Below are positions 34,880 through 42,487 of a stretch of 64,000 nucleotides of DNA, piece by piece. Source of the DNA: Clostridium formicaceticum (GTDB lineage: Bacteria > Bacillota > Clostridia > Peptostreptococcales > Natronincolaceae); contig NZ_CP017603.1 of the NCBI RefSeq assembly GCF_001854185.1, positions 2,852,001 through 2,916,000 on the forward strand, given 5' to 3'. The translations under genes and the position numbers were made by a program. The number at the start of each line of letters is the position of its first letter. The first letter of the stretch is position 1. The notes under the pieces are model-generated. The model was not told the origin of the DNA, searched no databases, and was given only the letters and a program-made list of their open reading frames with translations.

Positions 34880-35746
34880 ATGACAGAACATAAAATTAGA
34901 ATAGAGGATCATAGTGGGAATATATATTATCCTCATACAAAAGGGGATGTTGTTTTCACCGCAGATGGACAGTCAATTGAACAGAAAGTTAATATACATT
35001 TGGCTGAAAGTACGACACATGATGGGTTTGTAGGTGGTTACAAAATTCTACCTAACTTTACTAATTTCAACGATTTAATAACAGTAGGTAATTATCAGGG
35101 TGTTTATTCAACAGCGAAAATAAACGAGCCTATAACCACAGGCACCAACAGAAGAGTAATAATAGCAGTAGAGTCTAACGCCACTGCACTAACACAAAGA
35201 TTGCAGTATATTGACTTCGGAAACGATAGGGGTAGAATTTTTTATCGTTCAAGAGTAGATGGCAATTGGGGAAATTGGATTGAAATAGCACGAAAGTCAG
35301 AGTTAGATACACATATCAACAAAAGTGTTGTAAATGGTGGAGTGCATGGATTTGAAACAGAAAAAGGAAGTTTTACACCTAGCTTATTAAATGGAAGTTA
35401 TACTTATACTGCTCAAGTTGGGAGATATATTAGACAAGGAAATTTAGTCTTTGTCAATATATGGATTCAATTATCAAGTATTACTACAGCAGGTAGTGGT
35501 GCAATAATAATTGAAGGTTTACCCTTCGTTCCTGCACATTACAATGGTGCTGTATATCCTGCAACGATTGCTGAGATGAGAAATGTTTTAATTGATATAA
35601 CAAATAAACAAGTAGGTGCTAGAATTACATCTGATGCAAGATTAAATTTTCAGATTACCCAAAATAATGCGGGTCCTGAACAATTACAATATAGTGCCTT
35701 AACATCAATTACTAGGATAGATGTTTCTTGTGTTTATGAAATATAG
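34880..35746 (+). CDS. Tail fibre with pyocin-knob domain
   Basis: 288 aa. N-terminal VFTADGQSIEQKVNIHL coiled coil. A knob domain lies at about residues 50-140 (GNYQGVYST..., RIFYRSRVDGNWGNWIEIA), a surface-binding fold of pyocin fibres. A beta-rich C-terminal receptor-binding part follows. It is the likely host-recognition protein. Confidence 0.85.
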   Translation: MTEHKIRIEDHSGNIYYPHTKGDVVFTADGQSIEQKVNIHLAESTTHDGFVGGYKILPNFTNFNDLITVGNYQGVYSTAKINEPITTGTNRRVIIAVESNATALTQRLQYIDFGNDRGRIFYRSRVDGNWGNWIEIARKSELDTHINKSVVNGGVHGFETEKGSFTPSLLNGSYTYTAQVGRYIRQGNLVFVNIWIQLSSITTAGSGAIIIEGLPFVPAHYNGAVYPATIAEMRNVLIDITNKQVGARITSDARLNFQITQNNAGPEQLQYSALTSITRIDVSCVYEI

Positions 35747-35759
35747 GGAGGGATTTTAA

Positions 35760-35996
35760 ATGATTGAAAAAATAACGCTTGATATGCTGAAACAAGATAG
35801 TGTAAGTGTAAAAAGACAGCAATACATTATACACGAAGGTATTGAATATCCCATTGGAGAGCCTCATAGAAAAGCTTATGTAAACAATGAAAGAGATAGA
35901 CAGGAAGCACAAAACGAATTACCAGAAGCACAACAAAAAGCTGTATTTGCAGTATGGGGAGATACACCGACAGTCGATGAAGCTGTGACAGAATAG
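35760..35996 (+). CDS. Small fibre-associated protein, 78 aa
   Basis: Follows the fibre gene by 13 bases with GGGAGGG as ribosome site. Product MIEKITLDMLKQDSVSVKRQ..., acidic and Gln-rich at the end. By position it may be a fibre chaperone; no family match recognised. The 100 bases after it contain nothing I can support. Confidence 0.6.
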   Translation: MIEKITLDMLKQDSVSVKRQQYIIHEGIEYPIGEPHRKAYVNNERDRQEAQNELPEAQQKAVFAVWGDTPTVDEAVTE

Positions 35997-36100
35997 AAAA
36001 TTTATGCGACACAAGAGCAATATAACAGTATGAAGAGGGTACTGGTGCACCTATGTAGATGCATTAAAACGCTCCTTTAACTTCAGAAAGCAGGTGGGTT

Positions 36101-36304
36101 ATGGAAAATGAGGTTATCAAAATGTTAGTGGGCCAAGGGGTATTTGCTATACTCTTTGGCTATTTACTTTTTTACGTATTAAAAGAAAACAGTAAAAGAG
36201 AAATAAAGTATCAAGAGATTATTCAAGACTTAAGCGGCAGATTTAACATCATTGAAGATGTACAAAAGGATGTTAAAGAGATCAAGAACAAAGTTTTTAG
36301 ATAA
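36101..36304 (+). CDS. BhlA/UviB-type holin-like protein
   Basis: 67 aa. One N-terminal membrane helix (VGQGVFAILFGYLLFYVL) followed by KENSKREIKYQEII and a coiled coil (DVQKDVKEIKNKVF). This is the typical BhlA pattern. It probably takes part in membrane permeabilisation at lysis together with the holin at 38159. Confidence 0.88.
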   Translation: MENEVIKMLVGQGVFAILFGYLLFYVLKENSKREIKYQEIIQDLSGRFNIIEDVQKDVKEIKNKVFR

Positions 36305-36317
36305 GGGAGGATGAATG

Positions 36318-37097
36318 ATGGAAAAGGTAATTATTCCTGATCCAGGACACGGTGGAGAGGATCGGGCCAATCAAGGCCCTACTGGATATATAGAAGCAGA
36401 CGGTGTTTTGGATATTGGCCTTAGACTAAAAGAATTGTTAATAAAAGAAGGTTACCCAATAAAAATGACGAGAGAAAAGGATGAAACAGTAGCACTTTAT
36501 GACAGAGCCCAAATGGCTAATAGATGGCAGGGGAGGCTTTTTATTAGCCTTCATACCAATGCTGGAACTGAAACCTCAAATGGAATAGAAACCTTCTATA
36601 CCTTAAACAATGAATGGCAAAACCAACAACACCATCAAGAGGCAAAACGAGCAGCAGAAATTCTTCAAAGGAATTTAGTTGAAGCTACAGGATTAAGGGA
36701 TAGAGGGATCAAAACAAGGCTAGTAGACAATGCAACCTCGCCCATCCATGGTAAAGACTATTATGCAGTCATCAGAAGAAGTAATATGCCAGCAATTCTT
36801 GTGGAGATGGGTTTTCATTCCAACCCACGAGAAGAAGCCCTATTAAAAACACCAGCCTTCAGACAAAAACTAGCTGAAGCTCTATTAAAAGGCATGAAGG
36901 AGGTCTATCCATTGAAGAAGCAAAACATCGTTGAAAAACAAAATATCAAGTTAAATATTCACGGTATGCCTTCACAAGTTGAAGGTATTTTTTATGAAAA
37001 TAAAAACTATGTGCCGGTTACTTTTCTAAGAGAATTAGGTTATAAAGTTACTGGCCACGGAACAAATGTAGAAATTGAATACAGAAAGGAGCAATAA
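36318..37097 (+). CDS. N-acetylmuramoyl-L-alanine amidase (Amidase_3) endolysin
   Basis: Cleaves the amide bond between muramic acid and L-Ala of peptidoglycan. Zinc ligands are visible in DPGHGGEDRAN (His), the Glu of YIEAD, and SLHTNAG (His); the catalytic Glu is in LVEMGFHSN. The catalytic domain covers about residues 1-195. The last 45 residues (EGIFYENKNYVPVTFLRELGYKV) resemble a copper-amine-oxidase-N-like stalk domain, also present at the end of the next gene product. ATG 36318 has the best ribosome spacing; 36315 is an alternative. Confidence 0.92.
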   Translation: MEKVIIPDPGHGGEDRANQGPTGYIEADGVLDIGLRLKELLIKEGYPIKMTREKDETVALYDRAQMANRWQGRLFISLHTNAGTETSNGIETFYTLNNEWQNQQHHQEAKRAAEILQRNLVEATGLRDRGIKTRLVDNATSPIHGKDYYAVIRRSNMPAILVEMGFHSNPREEALLKTPAFRQKLAEALLKGMKEVYPLKKQNIVEKQNIKLNIHGMPSQVEGIFYENKNYVPVTFLRELGYKVTGHGTNVEIEYRKEQ

Positions 37098-37099
37098 TC

Positions 37100-38146
37100 A
37101 TGTTTGAAAAAGAATATTCTAAATGGTTAAAAAGAATTGAGGAAATCAAAAAACAGTGTCCTGACTCAGCAGTTCTTCCCTCCCCTCCAGATGCCAGGGA
37201 CTACGCCTTAAGTACATCACCTTTAGCCGCCAAAATAACTACAAACAATGCCAAACTCCCCTATCCACCCTTTGTCATTAACCAAGGGGCAGAACCTGAA
37301 TGTGTAGAAGCTACTGTAGCAGGCATATTCAATGCTTTCTTTCATGCCTTAGGAAAAATGCCGGAGGGTGGATTTTCCTGGAGTTGGCTTTACGCTATGT
37401 GCAAAAAAGAGGATGGTATCCCTAATACCCCTGGTACTTACATCCGTGTAGCCATGAAAATTATTCAAAAGCATGGCCTTTGTCCTGAAAAATTCTGTCC
37501 TAGCGGAAAAGGGGTAAAGAACACAGTTCTTACAGATACCATGATGAGACAAGCGGCTCAATACAAAATCAAAGCTTATTATCAGCTGCAGGGGTTAGAA
37601 GAAATTAAAAATGCCATAGCAAATGGTATGTATGTGGCTGTTGGAACCATGGTGACAGAAAACAACTGGAAAACAAACATTGATAAAAACAAAGGACATC
37701 TTAATAAACCAGATGGCACCCTACTAGGGGGACATGCAACCTTTCTATTGAGCTTTGATGATTACTATAAATTTGCTGATTTAATAGGCTATCAAGAAGG
37801 ACAAAACAGCTGGGGGAAAGAATGGGCCAACCAAGGGAGATACTTTATGCCATATGCTTATCAAAAATGGCCTTTATCCCTAGACATCCCCGAATGGTTG
37901 ACCTTCATGGAGGCATGGGCAATAGAATTTCACCAACCTGCCCCAGTAACTGTAGAAGAAAAAGCAAGCATTTCCCTTTGGATAGGAAAAGATGTAGCTA
38001 CAGTAGAGGGAAAAGAAATCAAACTGGATGTAGCCCCTGAAACAAAGAACAGCCGCACCATGGTACCATTAAAATTCATAAGTGATCAGTTAGGCATAAA
38101 AGTAACCTGGGATGAAAAAGAACAAAGAGTAGATATTTACAAATAA
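37100..38146 (+). CDS. Papain-like cysteine peptidase, putative second lysin
   Basis: 348 aa. C1-type features: NQGAEPECVEATVAG (Gln and nucleophile Cys), GGHATFLLSFDDY (His) and GQNSWGKEWANQGRYFMPY (Asn and the NSWG motif). The last 70 residues (VEGKEIKLDVAPETKNSRTM, VPLKFISDQLGIKVTW) form a copper-amine-oxidase-N-like domain like that of the upstream amidase. No signal peptide. It is located between endolysin and holin, so it could cut peptide cross-links or surface protein during lysis; this is inference. Confidence 0.85.
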   Translation: MFEKEYSKWLKRIEEIKKQCPDSAVLPSPPDARDYALSTSPLAAKITTNNAKLPYPPFVINQGAEPECVEATVAGIFNAFFHALGKMPEGGFSWSWLYAMCKKEDGIPNTPGTYIRVAMKIIQKHGLCPEKFCPSGKGVKNTVLTDTMMRQAAQYKIKAYYQLQGLEEIKNAIANGMYVAVGTMVTENNWKTNIDKNKGHLNKPDGTLLGGHATFLLSFDDYYKFADLIGYQEGQNSWGKEWANQGRYFMPYAYQKWPLSLDIPEWLTFMEAWAIEFHQPAPVTVEEKASISLWIGKDVATVEGKEIKLDVAPETKNSRTMVPLKFISDQLGIKVTWDEKEQRVDIYK

Positions 38147-38158
38147 GGGGGAGATACA

Positions 38159-38446
38159 ATGCATGAGTTAGATAGTATTATAGAAGTTTTAAAAATATTT
38201 TTAGCCAATCCATGGTTATTAGTATTTGCTGGCCTTTGGGTAGTAGGTTACATGCTTAAGGAGCATAGTAATTTAAACAATAAATTAATTCCTTGGATTT
38301 TGTTATTATTAGGTGGGACTTTGGGCATCTTTCTAATAGAATGGTCCCTAGGAGGACTTATTATTGGTCTTTTGATGTCCTACATTATTATAGGGTTTTA
38401 TGAACATTTAAAAAATAGTATAGAACTATTCAAAGGGCTGGATTAA
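38159..38446 (+). CDS. Phage holin
   Basis: 95 aa with three hydrophobic segments (NPWLLVFAGLWVVGYML; LIPWILLLLGGTLGIFLI; GLIIGLLMSYIIIGFY) and charged ends, a phage holin family topology. Ribosome site AGGGGGAG precedes the ATG. The terminator overlaps the stop codon, closing the lysis operon. Confidence 0.88.
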   Translation: MHELDSIIEVLKIFLANPWLLVFAGLWVVGYMLKEHSNLNNKLIPWILLLLGGTLGIFLIEWSLGGLIIGLLMSYIIIGFYEHLKNSIELFKGLD

Positions 38447-38463
38447 TTTCCAGCTTTTTTTGT
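38437..38463 (+). terminator. Terminator of the late operon
   Basis: Stem GCTGGA/TCCAGC (38437-38442 with 38449-38454), then TTTTTTTGTTTTTT. The holin stop codon is in the loop. Confidence 0.88.
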
Positions 38464-38639
38464 TTTTTGGAGGATTTTCCATTTTATTGTAGAAATAGGG
38501 AGATAGAATAGAAGCTATTTATAAGAAGTGAGTAGTTTTAAGTTGTTATGAAATAAGCAAATATTACTGAAATTAAGTTCGCAAATCCCACTAATATAGC
38601 ATAAAATGCGAATCTAGGGGCGGTAATGCGATGTTATGT
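38451..38639 (+). repeat. Diverged direct repeat, copy 1 (copy 2 at 39848-40026)
   Basis: Starts in the terminator tail (CAG, T-run, then GTTTTTTGGAGGATTTT), continues TTTTATTgTAGAAATAG, and ends with a compact hairpin and GTAATGCGATGTTATG. Both ends match copy 2 closely, while the middle 60-70 bases have diverged and differ in length. No gene in it. The repeat places the same leader-plus-hairpin ahead of the genes at 38668 and 40052. Confidence 0.75.
38571..38639 (+). repeat. Compact attC-like hairpin 1
   Basis: Left arm TTCGCAAATCCCACTA and right arm TAGGGGCGGTAATGCGA pair imperfectly with extra bases on the right. An inner GCAT/ATGC hairpin fills the loop, and GTTATGT (38633-38639) follows. 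About 69 bp, within attC size range. It precedes the first cassette and could be the site of a lost cassette or an attI-like site. Confidence 0.45.
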
Positions 38640-38667
38640 GACAATGTCAACTAGTTGAGGAGGAAAT

Positions 38668-38859
38668 ATGGATACAATACTAGCTTTTTTAAAGAATAAT
38701 TATGAGTGGTTATTGTCAGGTATATTTACTAGTTTTATTTTCTATATACTGGGATTTTTTAAAGGTAGGAACTCGGTTCAAAAACAGAAAATAGGCAATA
38801 ATAGCAGAGGCATTCAGGTTAGAGGCAACTATACTTCAAATAGGGGGAAATCAAGATGA
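38668..38859 (+). CDS. Small membrane protein with GNNSxxIQV motif
   Basis: 63 aa with one membrane helix (residues about 14-33) and a basic cytoplasmic tail carrying KIGNNSRGIQVRGNYT. GAGGAGG precedes the ATG. It overlaps the next gene by 4 bases (ATGA). Both products carry the same GNNSxxIQVxG motif, so they probably interact or share a fold. Likely a two-gene functional unit. Confidence 0.7.
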   Translation: MDTILAFLKNNYEWLLSGIFTSFIFYILGFFKGRNSVQKQKIGNNSRGIQVRGNYTSNRGKSR

Positions 38860-39698
38860 ATGATAGGCAAAAACAGAGTCTAGGTAATAATTCTAGTGCA
38901 ATTCAAGTGTCTGGTGATATGATTGTTGGTAGCTCATATAAAGATATAAAAGAAATTTTTATGGATTTGTTTGAAATGAATTTTCCTAGAATACAGGATG
39001 TAGCTAGACAAGAAGCTGATATAAGAGTTAGTAAAGGATTGGACTCGCTAGAGGACGCTTTAAGTAGGCATCATGATTCGATAGATACGGAGAGGTTTAT
39101 TGATCCTAATATACAGTATGAATTACAAGGATTAGGTAAGAGTTTCGCAAGATTTGGTGACAAATGCAATTATGAGCTTTTAAGTGAGTTGTTTGCTACA
39201 CTACTTAATAAAGATGCTACAGATGTTGTTAGCTTAATTGCTGGGGAAGCTCTTCAAGTAGTACCTAAACTTACTAAAAGACATGTATCTGTGTTGACCC
39301 TAATGTGCTTGGTTTATGATTTAACAATGGATGATTCTACACTTAGTAGGGTTAATTCAATTATTGATCCTATTGTTAAGAGGATAAACAGTGTTGACAT
39401 GACAAGACTATTAGATTTAAGCTACTTAACAACCATGAATTGTATGAGAGGGCGCGCCATCACTATTAGTAATAATCAACCATTGATTATTACTAATACT
39501 GACGAGTATAAAGCAGTTGGTTCGAAGAATTTTAGAGAGACTAATGCTGTAGCACCTTATAAAAATCTTAGTCTTATAGTTGACTGGATGAATTTATGCC
39601 AAGCTGGAAGGTATGAACTAACACCACTAGGGAGACTTATTGGAATGACCTATATTAATGATTTAGTTGGATTGAATGTAAATGACTTTATTATATAG
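38856..39698 (+). CDS. LPO_1073/Vpar_1526-like protein, possible defence factor
   Basis: 280 aa, soluble. Starts with QKQSLGNNSSAIQVSGDMIV, matching the motif of the membrane partner upstream, then an all-helical body. I recall a family named LPO_1073/Vpar_1526 with the same opening pattern and scattered distribution; the assignment is tentative. The C-terminal ELTPLGRLIGMTYINDLVGL is conserved-looking. Proteins of this family have no proven function that I know. Its location in a mobile cassette suggests an accessory or defence role. Confidence 0.6.
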   Translation: MNDRQKQSLGNNSSAIQVSGDMIVGSSYKDIKEIFMDLFEMNFPRIQDVARQEADIRVSKGLDSLEDALSRHHDSIDTERFIDPNIQYELQGLGKSFARFGDKCNYELLSELFATLLNKDATDVVSLIAGEALQVVPKLTKRHVSVLTLMCLVYDLTMDDSTLSRVNSIIDPIVKRINSVDMTRLLDLSYLTTMNCMRGRAITISNNQPLIITNTDEYKAVGSKNFRETNAVAPYKNLSLIVDWMNLCQAGRYELTPLGRLIGMTYINDLVGLNVNDFII

Positions 39699-39726
39699 TG
39701 TTTCGCGTACTTCCATTAACATCATC

Positions 39727-39743
39727 GCCTAACAAGCCATTCC
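39727..39743 (+). repeat. Left half of an attC-like site
   Basis: GCCTAAC-AA-GCCATTCC, 28 bases after the stop codon of the preceding gene. It is nearly identical to the left arm of the site at 41033 (GCATAAC-AA-GCCATTCCC). Its right partner is missing, replaced by a group II intron-like fragment. Confidence 0.5.
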
Positions 39744-39835
39744 GTGTGTCTTGCAAGTCATAGTTTGCTTGCCAGTGAAAGTCTGGTTATGGTAACTGAG
39801 ATCTGTGTAAAAATCTTGCAGGTTACGGGTAAGGC
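39744..39835 (+). mobile_element. Possible 5' fragment of a group II intron
   Basis: Begins GTGTGTC, as group II introns do (GUGYG), and shares the pattern TTTGCTT-C--GTGAAAGTC--G and a following ATGG with the 5' domain of the full introns at 54398 and 58806. No reverse transcriptase or domain V follows. Insertion inside an attC-like palindrome recalls group IIC-attC introns, but class cannot be settled. Confidence 0.4.
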
Positions 39836-39858
39836 TGGGTTAATGCCCAGTCTTTTTT
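39833..39858 (+). terminator. Terminator within spacer 2
   Basis: Stem CTGGG/CCCAG (39835-39839 with 39846-39850) followed by TCTTTTTT. Confidence 0.7.
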
Positions 39859-40026
39859 CGTTTTTTGGAGGATTTTTCATTTTATTATAGAAATAGATAG
39901 AAGGTGTTTATTAGGAAAAATTAGTTAAAATTATTAGGAGATAAGCAAATTTAACAAAGTTAAATTTGCAAATCACACTAATATGGCATAAAATGCGAAC
40001 CTAGTGTCGGTAATGCGATGTTATGC
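39848..40026 (+). repeat. Diverged direct repeat, copy 2
   Basis: Same order as copy 1 at 38451-38639: terminator tail, GTTTTTTGGAGGATTTTTC, TTTTATTATAGAAATAG, a diverged middle with a perfect 11-bp inverted repeat (GCAAATTTAAC/GTTAAATTTGC), then the compact hairpin and GTAATGCGATGTTATG. Confidence 0.75.
39959..40026 (+). repeat. Compact attC-like hairpin 2
   Basis: Left arm TTTGCAAATCACACTA pairs with TAGTGTCGGTAATGCGA, and GTTATGC (40020-40026) follows. Compared with hairpin 1 the upper stem changes from CCACTA/TAGGGG to ACACTA/TAGTGT, keeping pairing, which supports a selected structure. Confidence 0.5.
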
Positions 40027-40051
40027 AACACTATAATTTAGGAGGTATATA

Positions 40052-41014
40052 ATGGTATCAAAGAAATTCAATAAAATGCTATATTTTATTTTCTTTGTTT
40101 TATTTGTTCTTTTCTTTGGACTTGCTTTTATCAGCTATAGGAATCCCAAGTTTGAGTTTATTACATACCTTTCGGGATCTTCAACATTTATTGTTGCAGT
40201 TTTAACTGTATTATATGTATTTACTACTTCAAAGCAACTTGATATTATGTCAAATCAGCTTGAAGAAATGAAAAAGGATAGAGAATTGCAGAGTCAACCC
40301 TTGCCTTATGTAGAAAACATTAAGATAATAGTAGACAAACCAAAGTTTTTTTATACACCTCCAGAAGATGAATATAGTTTTCATTCTAGGTATAGATTAA
40401 AAGCGATCTTAAATAATTTATCTGAAGCTGCTGCAATTTGTATTGATTTTTCTGCTTGCATTATAATTCCAACAGAGAATGAAAAATTATCCCTAGAATG
40501 CACATTGTATAGAATTGATGTTATGGAAGGAAAGAGTAGGTTAGACGAAGGTGATGGAATTAACTTGCTTTATCCTTTAGATAGAAATGGAAAGTTTTTT
40601 CAAGCATTACGTAGTAAAGGAGCTAAAACATATCCAAGATTATATATAAAATCTTTTTATAGAAATGTTTCAGGTGGATGTTTTACTTATACAAATGAAT
40701 ATTATATTATTCCTGATGTTAATAAAGACGATACAATTAAAGATTGGCATACTCAGATAGTTTCTTTTGAAACTAAATATAAAGATAAGTTATCAGACTT
40801 ACGGTTGTTAAGAAATAGAAGGCGTGAGAAGTGGGATGATTTAGTCAAAGAGGTTAAAGACGAAATTGCATGTGGATTGATTGACGATGTTCTAGAGTTA
40901 GAAGTTCTTGCTATTCCAGGAAAATTTAATATTGAAAGTATGGAGCGTAGTGATTATGAAAAAATTATTGAAAACAATAAGTATGGTCGATTTTTAGGTG
41001 TAAGTAAAAGATAA
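40052..41014 (+). CDS. Two-TM membrane protein of unknown function (cassette 2)
   Basis: 320 aa. Two membrane helices at residues about 9-28 and 39-60 are joined by a short loop, a coiled-coil segment follows (KQLDIMSNQLEEMKKDRELQ), and a large beta-rich cytoplasmic domain (about 95-230) and helical tail complete it. This membrane-coiled-coil-sensor layout is common among accessory proteins in defence islands, but no named family is recognised. AGGAGG precedes the ATG, 32 bases after the cassette boundary. Confidence 0.75.
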   Translation: MVSKKFNKMLYFIFFVLFVLFFGLAFISYRNPKFEFITYLSGSSTFIVAVLTVLYVFTTSKQLDIMSNQLEEMKKDRELQSQPLPYVENIKIIVDKPKFFYTPPEDEYSFHSRYRLKAILNNLSEAAAICIDFSACIIIPTENEKLSLECTLYRIDVMEGKSRLDEGDGINLLYPLDRNGKFFQALRSKGAKTYPRLYIKSFYRNVSGGCFTYTNEYYIIPDVNKDDTIKDWHTQIVSFETKYKDKLSDLRLLRNRRREKWDDLVKEVKDEIACGLIDDVLELEVLAIPGKFNIESMERSDYEKIIENNKYGRFLGVSKR

Positions 41015-41032
41015 CTCTTGATGTTTAGCATC

Positions 41033-41180
41033 GCATAACAAGCCATTCCCACAAGGGTGCAAGAAGCACTGTCAAAAAGCAAGGTCAGCACCACACCTTC
41101 TCACTGGGTGCAAGCACTTCCAAGAGGGTATTCCTATGAGGTTCAGTTCGAAGGCGTCGGGAATAGCAGAACCGTTAGGC
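41033..41180 (+). repeat. attC-like site 3
   Basis: Opens GCATAAC-AA-GCcATTCCC and closes GGGAATaGC-6 nt-GTTAGGC (41174-41180). The inner 100 bases contain small hairpins such as GTGC-AA-GCAC. The opening box is complementary to GTTATGC at the start of its own cassette (40020) in 7/7 positions but to the following GTTAGGC in 6/7. Starts 18 bases after a stop codon. Confidence 0.6.
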
Positions 41181-41227
41181 GTAATCATAATTAAAATGCG
41201 TAGAAGAACAAAAAGGGGGGAGAATTA

Positions 41228-42466
41228 ATGACTGATAAAACAAATCCGTACATATTAAACAAGATATATCCTGATGCTAATTCAATATTAAAGCTATCTA
41301 TAGAGAAACTAGAAAACATTAAAGATAGCTGTGTCGTTGTTATTGATACAAATGTATTGCTTTTACCATATACTGTTGGGAATAAAGGGCTTGATGAAAT
41401 ACGAAAAACTTTTTTAAAACTAGCATCTGAGGAAAGGCTTTTAATTCCTGGGCAAGTTATTAGAGAGTTTGCCAAAAACAGACCCAATAAGTTAGCTGAG
41501 ATATATCATGCTATATCTGACCAGAAAAGTAGAGTTCAAAAATATAAGATAAATAGCTATCCACTTTTAGAGTCGTTAAGTGAGTTCCAATCAGCATTAA
41601 AAACCATTAATGATATGAATGAACTAGTAAGCAAGTTTCAAAAAGAAATGGGTCAGGTGTTAGATTATATAAAAACCTTGAATTGGGATGACGTTGTTAG
41701 TAATACATATAAGGAATTATTTAGTCCAAAGCAAATATTTGAACCTGAGATAAATGAAGAAGAATATTTAAGCGAACTTAAAGAAAGGTATGTAAACAAG
41801 ATACCTCCAGGTTATAAAGACGGTAGGAAATTGGACGAAGGGATAGGCGATTTTATAATTTGGAAAACAATATTAGCAATCGGAAGCAAATTTAAAAGAA
41901 ATTTAATATTTGTAACAGGTGATGAAAAAAATGATTGGAATCATCAATCAATGGGGAAGCCGCTATATCCTAGGTTTGAGCTTATTGAAGAATATAGAGC
42001 GATTAGTAATGGAGCATCTATACATTTAATAAACTTATCAAATTTACTAGAACTCTATGGCGCTGATACATCTATAGTGGATCAGATTGAAACTATAGAA
42101 AATCAGTATGTTCAGCAAATGGGAAGAACTAACAGAATTAGAAATATATATGATAAAAAGGTTGCAATGAGTATGGCACGTGAAAAATGTGATATCTGTC
42201 AAGAGGAATATCCTTATTTAGAGATACATCATAAGATTCCCTTATCAGAGGGTGGACAAGATGTAATAGATAATATCATAGTATTATGTCCTAATTGCCA
42301 TAGAAAAATTCATCAGAAAAAGACAAAGCAAAAGGATCCTATAATACCTATAATAGATGAGTCTTTAATTACTGGCATATATTGCATGAAATGTAAAAAG
42401 CCCACAATGGGCTCTGGAGGGTATGAAAATGTGTGTGGCTACTGCAACTATACAGATTCTGAATAA
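41228..42466 (+). CDS. PIN-like and HNH double nuclease (cassette 3)
   Basis: 412 aa. N-terminal PIN-like ribonuclease domain (PIN_8 type): VVIDTNVLLLPY (first Asp), GQVIREFAKNRP (Glu), GIGDFIIWKTIL and LIFVTGDEKNDW (later acidic residues). At about residues 315-365 an HNH domain: CDICQEEYPYLEIHHKIPLS and IIVLCPNCHRKIH. A C-terminal CMKCKKP...CGYC zinc-ribbon ends it. The fusion joins an RNase-type and a DNase-type domain in one protein, an architecture that suits an abortive-infection or restriction effector. Strong GGGGGGAG ribosome site. Confidence 0.82.
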   Translation: MTDKTNPYILNKIYPDANSILKLSIEKLENIKDSCVVVIDTNVLLLPYTVGNKGLDEIRKTFLKLASEERLLIPGQVIREFAKNRPNKLAEIYHAISDQKSRVQKYKINSYPLLESLSEFQSALKTINDMNELVSKFQKEMGQVLDYIKTLNWDDVVSNTYKELFSPKQIFEPEINEEEYLSELKERYVNKIPPGYKDGRKLDEGIGDFIIWKTILAIGSKFKRNLIFVTGDEKNDWNHQSMGKPLYPRFELIEEYRAISNGASIHLINLSNLLELYGADTSIVDQIETIENQYVQQMGRTNRIRNIYDKKVAMSMAREKCDICQEEYPYLEIHHKIPLSEGGQDVIDNIIVLCPNCHRKIHQKKTKQKDPIIPIIDESLITGIYCMKCKKPTMGSGGYENVCGYCNYTDSE

Positions 42467-42487
42467 TGAAGATTTGTTGTTGACTAC

